Shown here: positions 41,597 to 49,289 of the stretch, piece by piece
How the letters are laid out: the number at the start of each line of letters is the position of its first letter
Position numbering within the stretch: the first letter of the stretch is position 1
Source: Candidatus Obscuribacterales bacterium
GTDB lineage: Bacteria > Cyanobacteriota > Vampirovibrionia > Obscuribacterales > Obscuribacteraceae
NCBI GenBank assembly: GCA_019752635.1
Contig: JAIELX010000056.1
Coordinates: 42,345 to 106,344 of the forward strand
DNA: 64,000 nt
Direction of reading: 5' to 3'
Notes under the pieces: generated by a model
The model's database searches: none
Seen by the model: only the letters and a program-made list of their open reading frames with translations
What the model was told of the DNA's origin: nothing
Position numbers and translations under genes: made by a program

Positions 41597-41953
41597 GTGG
41601 TGCTAAATTCTCGGCTAATTGAGATCGTTCATTGGCTATCTGCCGCTGGTATTGTTTGCGTTCTGATTGCGCTTGCGGCTTTGTTCTATTCCAGCGATCA
41701 TGATGTTGAAGTCAAACGGTACTGGCACCCCTATGTAATGACTTGCCTGACTCTGGCATTCTTGGGAATAGCTTTGGCTGCCGGCTGCCCACCATCCGCG
41801 CTCACTTTCATAGTTCCGGGCGCCGTATTGATCAGTTTGAGCAATGTGAGAAACTTGCGATTCTGCGACTGCGGAACTCCCATGTATCGTCGTAATTGGC
41901 CGGTTAAACATGATCCCGGTAGTTGTGCTCGCTGCAAACGCGGTTGCTCTTAA
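41597..41953 (+). CDS. small membrane protein with C-terminal Cys-rich motif
   Basis: A 118-residue protein with three hydrophobic segments (AAGIVCVLIALAALFY, YVMTCLTLAFLGIALAAG, ALTFIVPGAVLISL), then a Cys-rich tail: CDCG and CARCKRGC, suggesting a zinc knuckle on the cytoplasmic or outer face. GTG at 41597 is preceded by GGGGTGAGG at suitable distance, better than the TTG at 41558. Family unknown. Confidence 0.6.
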   Translation: MVLNSRLIEIVHWLSAAGIVCVLIALAALFYSSDHDVEVKRYWHPYVMTCLTLAFLGIALAAGCPPSALTFIVPGAVLISLSNVRNLRFCDCGTPMYRRNWPVKHDPGSCARCKRGCS

Positions 41954-42060
41954 CTCGAATATCCCATCTACTTTTTTTCGACGAAGCGATTTTAAGTTCG
42001 GGGGAACTGTTCATGGTGTCATTCGCGTCTTCAGAGTCAGGAGAACGCGGAGGTCGATTT

Positions 42061-42417
42061 ATGGCTGCTTACACAGGTCAAAGGGTAGCGCCCTCCGCAG
42101 CCCGATTTCGCCAAAACCCGACGATGGCTGAGCTTGTGATGCCCGTCATTTTGGCTCTGGTTCTAGGGTTCGCTCTGGGATGGGCCTTGAAGCCTGAGAG
42201 CGAGATTGTGCCAAATGGTATGAGAACGACAACACCTTTTGGCGATGCGAGGTCGCGCACAATCATGCCTAGCGATAGTCTTGCGCCAAGCCTGCCAGCT
42301 CCGCCTTCCCCACGTGGAGAAACGGAACCGCTGACCGCAGCCCCGTCGCCAAATCCGGCATCACCGTCATCTTCCGTGACGGAACCGTCCGCTCCCGGCG
42401 CAGTGATCAATCCCTAA
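42061..42417 (+). CDS. single-pass membrane protein with Pro/Ser-rich tail
   Basis: A 118-residue protein. One TM helix (MPVILALVLGFALGWALKP) near residue 30, short polar N-terminus, and a C-terminal ~65 residues rich in Pro, Ser and Ala, likely disordered outside the membrane. GGAGG stands 8 bases before the ATG at 42061. It ends 7 bases from the convergent sugar-nucleotide gene. No family recognised. Confidence 0.6.
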   Translation: MAAYTGQRVAPSAARFRQNPTMAELVMPVILALVLGFALGWALKPESEIVPNGMRTTTPFGDARSRTIMPSDSLAPSLPAPPSPRGETEPLTAAPSPNPASPSSSVTEPSAPGAVINP

Positions 42418-42424
42418 CTTGCGG

Positions 42425-43387
42425 CTAAGCAGGTGTTCCACTTCTTGCTTTTGTCGCCGCATCCAGATTGCGATACCACTCGATGGTTCGCGTAAGTCCT
42501 GTGCGGAGATCTACGCGCGGAGACCAGCCAAGCAGCGTGCGTGCTTTTGTGATGTCCGGCAGTCGGCGACAGGGGTCGTCCACCGGCAGCGGTTTGTAGA
42601 CAACTTCCGATGCCGAACCGGTTAGCTCTTTCACAATATGGGCCAATTCGACGACGGTCTTCTCTTCCGGATTCCCGATGTTAACCGGCTGGTGATGCTC
42701 CACTTCCATGAGACGGCGGATACCGTCGACCAGGTCGGACACGTATTGGAAACTTCTTGTCTGATTGCCTTCACCATATACGGTGAAGGGTTCATCGTTG
42801 AGCGCTTGCTTGATGAACGAGGAGACCACCCTTCCGTCGTCGGGACGAAGGCGCGGCCCGTAGCAGTTGAAGATACGCACGATCCGCGTATCCAGTCCGT
42901 GCTTGTTGTGGTAAGCCATCGTGATTGCTTCAGCGAATCGCTTCGCTTCATCGTAAACACCACGTGGACCGATGGGATTAACGTTGCCCCAGTAGTCTTC
43001 CGGCTGCGGGTGTTTGAGCGGGTCCCCGTAAACTTCCGATGTGCTTGCAAGAAAATACTTTGCGCCTTTCGCCAGCGCAAGTCCCAACGAGTTGTGCGTG
43101 CCCAGCGAGTTTACCTTCAGTGTTTCGATCGGAAGGTTCAGATAGTCGATGGGGCTGGCCGGGCTGGCGAAATGCACGACCCAGTCCAAGTCACCGATCA
43201 AGTGAATGTGATTGCTTACATTGTGGTGAATGAATTCGAATTTCGGATTGGCGCTATGCTGAATTATGTTGTTGTAATTGCCTGTGATTAGATTGTCCAT
43301 CACCATGACATGGTGTCCTTCCTCGATCAGTCGATCGGTAAGGTGCGAACCGATAAATCCTGCTCCACCAGTTACTAGTACTCTCAA
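42425..43387 (-). CDS. uxs: UDP-glucuronate decarboxylase (UDP-xylose synthase)
   Basis: A 320-residue SDR enzyme converting UDP-glucuronate to UDP-xylose with internal NAD+. LVTGGAGFIGSHLTDRL binds NAD; HFASPASPIDYLNLPIETLK is typical of the decarboxylase; STSEVYGDPLKHPQPEDYWGNVNP carries the catalytic Ser/Glu region; RGVYDEAKRFAEAI holds Tyr-x-x-x-Lys. PCRRLPDITKA near the end also fits. Start: TTG at 43387 (GGGG 9 bases upstream) overlaps the stop of ugd (TTGA), and the residues upstream of it match no family. UDP-xylose may serve a cell-surface polysaccharide. Confidence 0.93.
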   Translation of the reverse strand: MRVLVTGGAGFIGSHLTDRLIEEGHHVMVMDNLITGNYNNIIQHSANPKFEFIHHNVSNHIHLIGDLDWVVHFASPASPIDYLNLPIETLKVNSLGTHNSLGLALAKGAKYFLASTSEVYGDPLKHPQPEDYWGNVNPIGPRGVYDEAKRFAEAITMAYHNKHGLDTRIVRIFNCYGPRLRPDDGRVVSSFIKQALNDEPFTVYGEGNQTRSFQYVSDLVDGIRRLMEVEHHQPVNIGNPEEKTVVELAHIVKELTGSASEVVYKPLPVDDPCRRLPDITKARTLLGWSPRVDLRTGLTRTIEWYRNLDAATKARSGTPA

Positions 43388-44778
43388 TGTCCTATACCCC
43401 GATAAATCAGACCTTGATCGACCAATTCTTGCTCTACTAGGCAATTCCGTCCGTCAATGACCAGTGGCCACTTCATGACTTTTACTATTTGCTGCCAGTC
43501 AATTCTGTCAAATTCTTCCCACTCTGTCACCACCACTAGTGCGTCGGCGTCGCTCGCCAGATCGTAGATGTCGGTGCAATAGTGGATGTTGAGCTCCGGA
43601 TGCAGTCGCGCGCAGGCATCCATCGCCACTGGATCGTAAGCTCGAACTTGTGCCCCCATTTTTTGCAATTGCGCTGCTATCGTTAAGCTCGGAGCATCGC
43701 GCAAATCGTCCGTATTAGGCTTGAAGGCCAATCCCAATAACGCAATGGTTCGACCTTTGATGATCTTGAGGTCTTCTTGAAGCTTTTTGATTGCGGCCAA
43801 TCGCTGGTTCTTATTCACCGAAATTGTGGCTTCAAGCAGCGGCGTCGGCGAACTATACTCACGCGCAACTTCTATCAGTGCGTTTACATCTTTGCCGAAG
43901 CAACTGCCACCCCAGCCGACACCGGCATTCAAGAACGAAACGCCTATGCGGCGATCCAAGCCAATGCCCAGCGCAACTTCACGAATGTCAGCTCCGACTT
44001 TTTCACAAATGCCGGCCATCTCATTGGCGAAGCTGATCTTCATAGCTAGAAAAGCGTTTGCCGAATACTTGATCATCTCTGCGCTTGCAACGTCGGTGCA
44101 AACGAATGGAACGTCGGTGAAATCGGGCGGTCGCGGCGCCACGGCTGGTGGGACGAATGTTTGCTCGACCAGCGGTCTATAAAGTTCTCTCATTCGATCG
44201 ATTGCGTTCGGATCGGAAGAGCCCACCACGATGCGATCGGGATAGAAAGTATCGTGCAATGCGCTTCCTTCGCGCAGAAACTCAGGATTGCTCACCACGG
44301 CAAATTGCGGCACGTCTGTCCTGGTACCGCGAGTAGGAACGGTCTGAACCGATGCTTGTTTACCTTGATTCACCAGCATTTCAACCCAGTTTCCCGAGCC
44401 GACCGGAACAGTCGACTTGTTGACGACCAGCCTTCGTCGAGTGGTGTCAAGGGCTGCACCGATGGACTTAGCAACTGCTACTACTTGCGACATATCCGGC
44501 TCTCCGGATGGCAGAGACGGGGTTCCCACCGCGATGAAGATTATCTCCGACTGAGCGACGGAGTCGGGAATACTGTCACTGAATGAGAGCATTTCGCCGT
44601 TGCCATGTTCCGCTAAGAGGTCGGCTACGCCTGGTTCGTAGAAAGGGACTATGCCTTCCTTCAGCTTGGCAAGCTTGTTCTTGTCGGCTTCGACAACAAC
44701 GACGCGGTGTCCGAGGTGCGCCAAGCTGCAGCTTGTCACCAGTCCGACATATCCGGCTCCGATTACACAGATGTCCAT
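43384..44778 (-). CDS. ugd: UDP-glucose 6-dehydrogenase
   Basis: A 464-residue enzyme oxidising UDP-glucose to UDP-glucuronate with two NAD+. ICVIGAGYVGLVTSCSLAHLGH binds NAD; FIAVGTPSLPSGEPDMS; VVNKSTVPVGSG; SNPEFLREGSALHD; YSANAFLAMKISFANEM (Lys/Asn), and the catalytic Cys in VGWGGSCFGKDVNAL; ALLGLAFKPNTDDLRDAPS closes the family pattern. About 30 residues are inserted around VPTRGTRTDVP. AGGG lies 8 bases before the ATG at 44778. Overlap with the following decarboxylase gene couples the two steps from UDP-glucose to UDP-xylose. Confidence 0.96.
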   Translation of the reverse strand: MDICVIGAGYVGLVTSCSLAHLGHRVVVVEADKNKLAKLKEGIVPFYEPGVADLLAEHGNGEMLSFSDSIPDSVAQSEIIFIAVGTPSLPSGEPDMSQVVAVAKSIGAALDTTRRRLVVNKSTVPVGSGNWVEMLVNQGKQASVQTVPTRGTRTDVPQFAVVSNPEFLREGSALHDTFYPDRIVVGSSDPNAIDRMRELYRPLVEQTFVPPAVAPRPPDFTDVPFVCTDVASAEMIKYSANAFLAMKISFANEMAGICEKVGADIREVALGIGLDRRIGVSFLNAGVGWGGSCFGKDVNALIEVAREYSSPTPLLEATISVNKNQRLAAIKKLQEDLKIIKGRTIALLGLAFKPNTDDLRDAPSLTIAAQLQKMGAQVRAYDPVAMDACARLHPELNIHYCTDIYDLASDADALVVVTEWEEFDRIDWQQIVKVMKWPLVIDGRNCLVEQELVDQGLIYRGIGH

Positions 44779-44871
44779 GTGGTTGCCCTGTTGAGTGCTG
44801 GTACGAGCCATCACTATAACAATAAGCACCCCTAAATGTTAGATACATAAGCTTGTGTTAGCCTCATTGTA

Positions 44872-45651
44872 ATGGCTTCGCAGATAGACGAATTTATAAG
44901 AACAATCGCGCGATTGCGTGCTCCTGACGGCTGTCCATGGGACAGAGAGCAGGATCATCGTACTTTGGCTCGTTTTCTGTTGGAAGAATCTTACGAAGTA
45001 ATTGAAGCGATTCACGCCGAATCGCCTGTCAAACTCAAAGAGGAGCTTGGCGACTTGCTGTTGCAGATTGTCCTCCATGCGCAGATTGCCAGCGAGAGCG
45101 GCGAGTATGACATGGAGAGCATTGCCGAAGGTATCAACAAGAAAATGATTTCGCGCCATCCGCACGTCTTTGGCGAGAACAAAATTGAGTCTTCCGATGA
45201 TGTGATCAAGCAGTGGGATCAAATCAAGCGAGAAGAGGCCCTGGCTCGTGGTGCCGCGCCGGAGTCGGTTGTTGATTCCGTTCCCAAAGCGTTGCCCGCA
45301 CTCCTGAAAGCCTTAAAAGTCTCAGAGAAAGCCGTCGGGCAGGGATTCGAATGGCGAGACTTCGAGGAACTGTGGCTTAAAGTCGAAAGCGAAATGGTCG
45401 AATTGAAAGAAGCCGTCGCCTCAGGAGACATGAACGAAGTGGAGCTGGAGCTTGGTGACGTGCTTTTTACGCTGGTAAATGTCGCACGGTGGAACAAGCT
45501 GAACCCGGAAGAATCTCTTTTGCGTGCTATAGACAAATTCAGATTGCGATATAGAAAAATGGAAGAACTGTCGGAACTGCCGTTATCGGAGCTGTCGAAA
45601 GATCAACTCGGGCAAATGTGGCTTCAAGCCAAAGCCGCCGTCAAGATCTAG
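44872..45651 (+). CDS. mazG: nucleoside triphosphate pyrophosphohydrolase MazG
   Basis: A 259-residue protein with two MazG domains. The N-terminal one has PDGCPWDREQDHRTLARFLLEESYE and EELGDLLLQIVLHAQIA (EExxD metal motif). The C-terminal one has FEELWLKVESEMVELKEAV and LELGDVLFTLVNVARW. It hydrolyses (d)NTPs to NMP and pyrophosphate, cleaning the pool or lowering ppGpp stress. Length agrees with E. coli MazG. There is little ribosome binding site before the ATG, so translation may be weak or leaderless. It is divergent from ugd. Confidence 0.95.
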   Translation: MASQIDEFIRTIARLRAPDGCPWDREQDHRTLARFLLEESYEVIEAIHAESPVKLKEELGDLLLQIVLHAQIASESGEYDMESIAEGINKKMISRHPHVFGENKIESSDDVIKQWDQIKREEALARGAAPESVVDSVPKALPALLKALKVSEKAVGQGFEWRDFEELWLKVESEMVELKEAVASGDMNEVELELGDVLFTLVNVARWNKLNPEESLLRAIDKFRLRYRKMEELSELPLSELSKDQLGQMWLQAKAAVKI

Positions 45652-45685
45652 TTCCGCTTGTAGCGACGGGAGCGCGGCAATCACA

Positions 45686-45724
45686 AAGTTACTTCACGAA
45701 CACTTCACGGTGCGGGAGTAACTT
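45686..45724. promoter_or_regulatory. direct and inverted repeats, possible regulator site
   Basis: ACTTCACG occurs at 45691-45698 and again at 45702-45709, a period of 11 bases, one helical turn. The pair is framed by AAGTTACT (45686-45693) and its complement AGTAACTT (45717-45724). Eleven-base direct repeats of TTCAC type are known from Pho-box-like sites of OmpR/PhoB regulators. The assignment here is only by pattern. Confidence 0.4.
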
Positions 45725-45949
45725 AGAGGTATGCATCTGAGTTAAGCGTGCACAAAATGCACATTGCAACGCTGTGAAAGACGCGCACCGGAGCTTGTAA
45801 GTATTGGGGGGACCCGTATTTAGACGGCTCGTTGAGATGGGCGTTACGCATAGTCTTCAAGCCGTGCGACGCCTGGACAGCGGTCAATTCGATTGACCTG
45901 AAATTTAGACTGACGTCCGCCGACAGACGGTCGCCAGGAAATAGAAGAA

Positions 45950-45986
45950 ACCGGTCGCGGCTGAATGGCCGGGCCGGTATCTTTTT
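45950..45986 (+). terminator. intrinsic terminator inside the non-coding region
   Basis: ACCGGTC (45950-45956) pairs with GGCCGGT (45972-45978), and the inner GGC (45959-45961) pairs with GCC (45968-45970). ATC and TTTTT (45982-45986) follow. It ends a transcript 239 bases before the TPR gene. Confidence 0.55.
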
Positions 45987-46224
45987 GTGCAGATTTAATC
46001 TGGACGTCAGTGTCCTCGAACTCGAAAACCGCCGTGCTTATTCGAAAGCGGCTTGTCGCCACTGCTTAGCGGTGGCAAAGAAGGGTTTGCACAGGCGTTC
46101 AATGAGGAATATTCTTGGTGTCGGGAAATTTTTAGAGCAGGCATCCGGACTTCAGCTGTGAGCTTGCAAGCGCGATGGGTTAGCGTTCGGTACGAGCAGG
46201 AGGCGCGCACAGCGTTCAAGACAA

Positions 46225-47892
46225 ATGGACCCACAGGACGAAATCCGGCAATTATTCGAAGAAGGCAAGCTGAGCATTGAAGAAGGCAAGTTTACTAAGG
46301 CAGAGCGTCTGATTAAGAAGGCAATAGCCGCTTACTCCAACGATCCCGACAGTGACTTGCAGTCAGTTCCCTTTATTGAGATGGTTCTTGAGCTGGCCGC
46401 ACTAAATGTGATGAGAGGCCGGTCCGACAAGGCGGAGCCTCTATTTATCCAGTCGTTACAACTTATGGAGTGCTCCGATGAGTGCCCCAAGAATCTTCTT
46501 TGCGGGACAATGTACCGCCTTGCCGACCTGCACTTGGCTGCGAACAAGCAGGCTCAGGCTCGGGACTTGCTCGATCGGGCTTTGTTGATTGCGGAGGAAT
46601 GGCTCGAGCGGAAGGAGCCGGAGACCATGGCGATCATGAAAAGCCTGGCTCGGGTGCATTACAAGTTGGGCGCCAAGGCACAATCGAAGACCATTGCCGA
46701 GCGTTTACTGCGGACCCAGGAAGCGGTTTTTGGTGCCAGGCACGGTGAGGTTGCAGAAACACTCGAGCTTCTGGCGACTATCAACCAGGCGGCTCGCAGG
46801 TATGACTACTCCGAAGGACAGTATCGCAAAGCTCTTTCGATCAAAGAAGGTCTCCACGGCTCTCAGCATGAGGATGTTGCGCGCTTGCTGCGAAAACTGG
46901 CTTCGTTGCATTACGACAAACACGATCACACGCTTGCTAAGCCTTTGTTGAAGAAGTCCCTTGCAATTAGAAAAACAACGTCGAACATTCAAGACGAAGA
47001 ACTCGCTAGCATTTTTCAGCAACTTGCCGATGTTTATTACGCTGAGTGCAATTATGAGGCCAGCGAAGTGTACTACAAGAAGGCTCTAAATTTGAGAAAG
47101 AAGCTGCTTGGTGAGCATTCTCTGGAGGTTGCCGATACTTTGTGCGGACTGGGCAAGCTTTTTTGCGCCACTCAAAACTATCTTGGCGCCGAACAACATC
47201 TGAACATCGCGCTTGAAATTCAAATTGATTTATTGGGACCATACAATAAGGAAGTTTCCGCAACGCTTTCGAAACTGGCCGGGGTATTCATGTCTCAGGG
47301 GCGTTTCGATGAAGCCAACCTGATGAACGAGCAAGCGATGACGTGCCAGGTTCAGCATATGCAGCTGAACGTCGATGATAACGACCCTTACGATCGTGCA
47401 GTCGTCTATCACAGCCAAGGGGCTTACAAAGAAGCTGAGGAGTACTACAACAAAGCGCTCGCTAAAGTCGAACGCAGCCTTGGCACCGATCACTTTCATC
47501 TTGCCGAGATTTTGACCAAGTTGGCCGAACTCAATCGTTCCATGGAACGATTCGACAAGGCAGAGAATCTTTTGTTGCAAGCACTCAAAATATTTGAACG
47601 AATGCAGCATCGAGCCGTTCTCACGGTCTACGCAACGTTGGCTGATTTGTACCAGTTTGAAGACCGTTTTGAAGAGAGCGAATCGCTGTATAAACAAGCT
47701 CTTTCGATTATGGAAGGTGCTACCGCAGTTCGTCAGAGCGACTATATTGCCATCATGGGTGGTTACGAACGCATGTTGACAATGGCCGGTCGACGGATCG
47801 AGGCGGAAAAAATGCGCATTCGTCTCAAAACAATTTTGAAGCGCAGTCGGCTCAATCAGAACTTTTTGAAGAAGAACGCCGATACCATTTAA
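46225..47892 (+). CDS. cytoplasmic TPR protein, kinesin light chain-like repeats
   Basis: A 555-residue protein without signal peptide, almost entirely TPR units of the 42-residue spacing (TPR_12/TPR_10 type): for example DYSEGQYRKALSIKEGLHG, KPLLKKSLAIRKTTSN, ASEVYYKKALNLRKKLLGEHSLEVADTL, GAEQHLNIALEIQIDLLGP and KAENLLLQALKIFERMQ, about eleven in all. It must be a protein-interaction scaffold. The partner is unknown. A 570-base non-coding region precedes it and a second TPR gene follows on the same strand after 126 bases. Confidence 0.85.
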   Translation: MDPQDEIRQLFEEGKLSIEEGKFTKAERLIKKAIAAYSNDPDSDLQSVPFIEMVLELAALNVMRGRSDKAEPLFIQSLQLMECSDECPKNLLCGTMYRLADLHLAANKQAQARDLLDRALLIAEEWLERKEPETMAIMKSLARVHYKLGAKAQSKTIAERLLRTQEAVFGARHGEVAETLELLATINQAARRYDYSEGQYRKALSIKEGLHGSQHEDVARLLRKLASLHYDKHDHTLAKPLLKKSLAIRKTTSNIQDEELASIFQQLADVYYAECNYEASEVYYKKALNLRKKLLGEHSLEVADTLCGLGKLFCATQNYLGAEQHLNIALEIQIDLLGPYNKEVSATLSKLAGVFMSQGRFDEANLMNEQAMTCQVQHMQLNVDDNDPYDRAVVYHSQGAYKEAEEYYNKALAKVERSLGTDHFHLAEILTKLAELNRSMERFDKAENLLLQALKIFERMQHRAVLTVYATLADLYQFEDRFEESESLYKQALSIMEGATAVRQSDYIAIMGGYERMLTMAGRRIEAEKMRIRLKTILKRSRLNQNFLKKNADTI

Positions 47893-48018
47893 CGCTCGAA
47901 ACGCCACCGTCTCCCGGCTTCCATGAAGGTACGAACTTCACTTTCGCACTGCGTTCCGCAACAAGGTGTACTTGCTAATTTGCTAAACTTGATCGATTAA
48001 TTCGCGCAGGGAATGCTT

Positions 48019-49281
48019 ATGGACCCATCAGATTTACGTTGGCTAATTGCGATGTCGATTTTTCTCTCTTCCTGCGCGATCGCGCAGGGAGCGCAGCCTG
48101 CGATAAAATCGCCGGTCAAATCATTGAGCGCGCCGAGTAGAGCCGCTGCAGCACAGCCTGTACCGGCGTGGAAACAGGCTGCCGGTGAACTACTGAAACA
48201 GGCTAATGAAAAAACTCAATCAGGCGAAGTGGGACCGGCTCGATCACTCGTGGAACAAGCCGTTGCTACGGTCAAAGAGAACGCTGGTGAGCAAGACCTG
48301 TTGATGGCGGATTGTCTTCTGGCAGACGGAAGAATACAAGCTCTTGAACGAAACATGGGGCTAGCCGAAGAGTCCATCAAGCAGGCTGTAGATATTCGGC
48401 GCAAATTGTTGAAACCGGAAGCCGGCCTGTTGATTGACGCGCTTCAAGAGTATGCTTCGTTGCTAGATAAGATGGGGCGAAAAAGCGAGGGCGATAAGAT
48501 TCGAGAAGAGGTTGCGCTTACGCACGCCAAGGAGCGTGTCTCTGCCGTGGTGAGACCGGCGAACGGGACCGCTGTCGGAGACTCCGCTGCTGCTGCGATT
48601 CTGCTGGCCAGGCAGACTGCGGAGAAAGGCGATCGTGAAGCCGCCTTGGCGCAGTGGAAATTGGCTCTGGCGGCAGCACAGAAGCAAGATTCAGCAGGGC
48701 TGCGCACCGCATATTGCTTCATAAAGCTGGGTGACGAGTACCTTTACAAGAAGGATTACACGCAAGCGCTGCATAATTTGAAATTTGCGATCGATGCACT
48801 GAAGCCTGCACATCAGGACAGTTATTGCGCGCTGATCGCTTTTCGTCGCATTGGAATGATTGAAGCTACGAACAAGAATTTTGTCCAAGCAATTGACTCG
48901 TTTGCTAAGTCTGTTGATATCGCGACGAGAACTCATGCAGATCCGAGGCTAACTGCTTCAACACTGCAACAGTTGATATCGATGTGCATAATGAATAAGG
49001 ATCTCGGCAAAGGCGAGCAAGCCTGCAAGCAGTTGATGGAGCTATCTGATCAGCTCACCGGTGCAATGAAGGCGAGTTCGAAAATGACTGCCTCTAGCAT
49101 GCTTGGAAGCATATACATGCAAACGGGCCGCATGAATGAAGGCATGACCCTAATGAAACAGCTCTCCGGATCTCAACCTGCTAACTCGCAAGAGTATTCT
49201 CAGCAGCTTATGGCAGATTATACCGCGATGGAAAAGTTAGCAGACGATGCCATGCTCAAAGAGGTAAGCGTAAAGCAGTAG
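48019..49281 (+). CDS. exported TPR protein
   Basis: A 420-residue protein. Signal peptide LRWLIAMSIFLSSCAIAQG, an Ala/Ser/Pro linker, then TPR units: LLKQANEKTQSGEVGPARSLVEQA, GLAEESIKQAVDIRRKLL, GDREAALAQWKLALAAAQ, DYTQALHNLKFAIDALKP, FVQAIDSFAKSVDIATR and more. The ATG at 48019 is 8 bases after AGGGA, better than the ATG at 48013. It ends 8 bases from the convergent kinase gene, whose outer part is also TPR-like. Confidence 0.82.
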   Translation: MDPSDLRWLIAMSIFLSSCAIAQGAQPAIKSPVKSLSAPSRAAAAQPVPAWKQAAGELLKQANEKTQSGEVGPARSLVEQAVATVKENAGEQDLLMADCLLADGRIQALERNMGLAEESIKQAVDIRRKLLKPEAGLLIDALQEYASLLDKMGRKSEGDKIREEVALTHAKERVSAVVRPANGTAVGDSAAAAILLARQTAEKGDREAALAQWKLALAAAQKQDSAGLRTAYCFIKLGDEYLYKKDYTQALHNLKFAIDALKPAHQDSYCALIAFRRIGMIEATNKNFVQAIDSFAKSVDIATRTHADPRLTASTLQQLISMCIMNKDLGKGEQACKQLMELSDQLTGAMKASSKMTASSMLGSIYMQTGRMNEGMTLMKQLSGSQPANSQEYSQQLMADYTAMEKLADDAMLKEVSVKQ

Positions 49282-49289
49282 TCTGCTCT

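Larger units (their letters stand above)
45652..46224 (+). other. 573-base non-coding region with hairpins, repeats and a terminator
   Basis: No convincing gene is present. In order it holds paired repeats at 45686-45724, a GGTCAAT/ATTGACC hairpin with 3-base loop (45882-45898), an intrinsic terminator (45950-45986) and a GCCACTGC/GCGGTGGC hairpin (46058-46076). AGGAGG at 46198-46203 is a strong but isolated ribosome binding site, 21 bases before the TPR start codon. It could be a small RNA gene ending at 45986, or an attenuated leader for the TPR gene. Confidence 0.45.

Noticed and set aside
45832..46161. 109-codon plus-strand frame in the gap before the TPR gene
   Set aside because: It crosses an intrinsic terminator and two hairpins and its product is Arg/Cys-rich without family resemblance.
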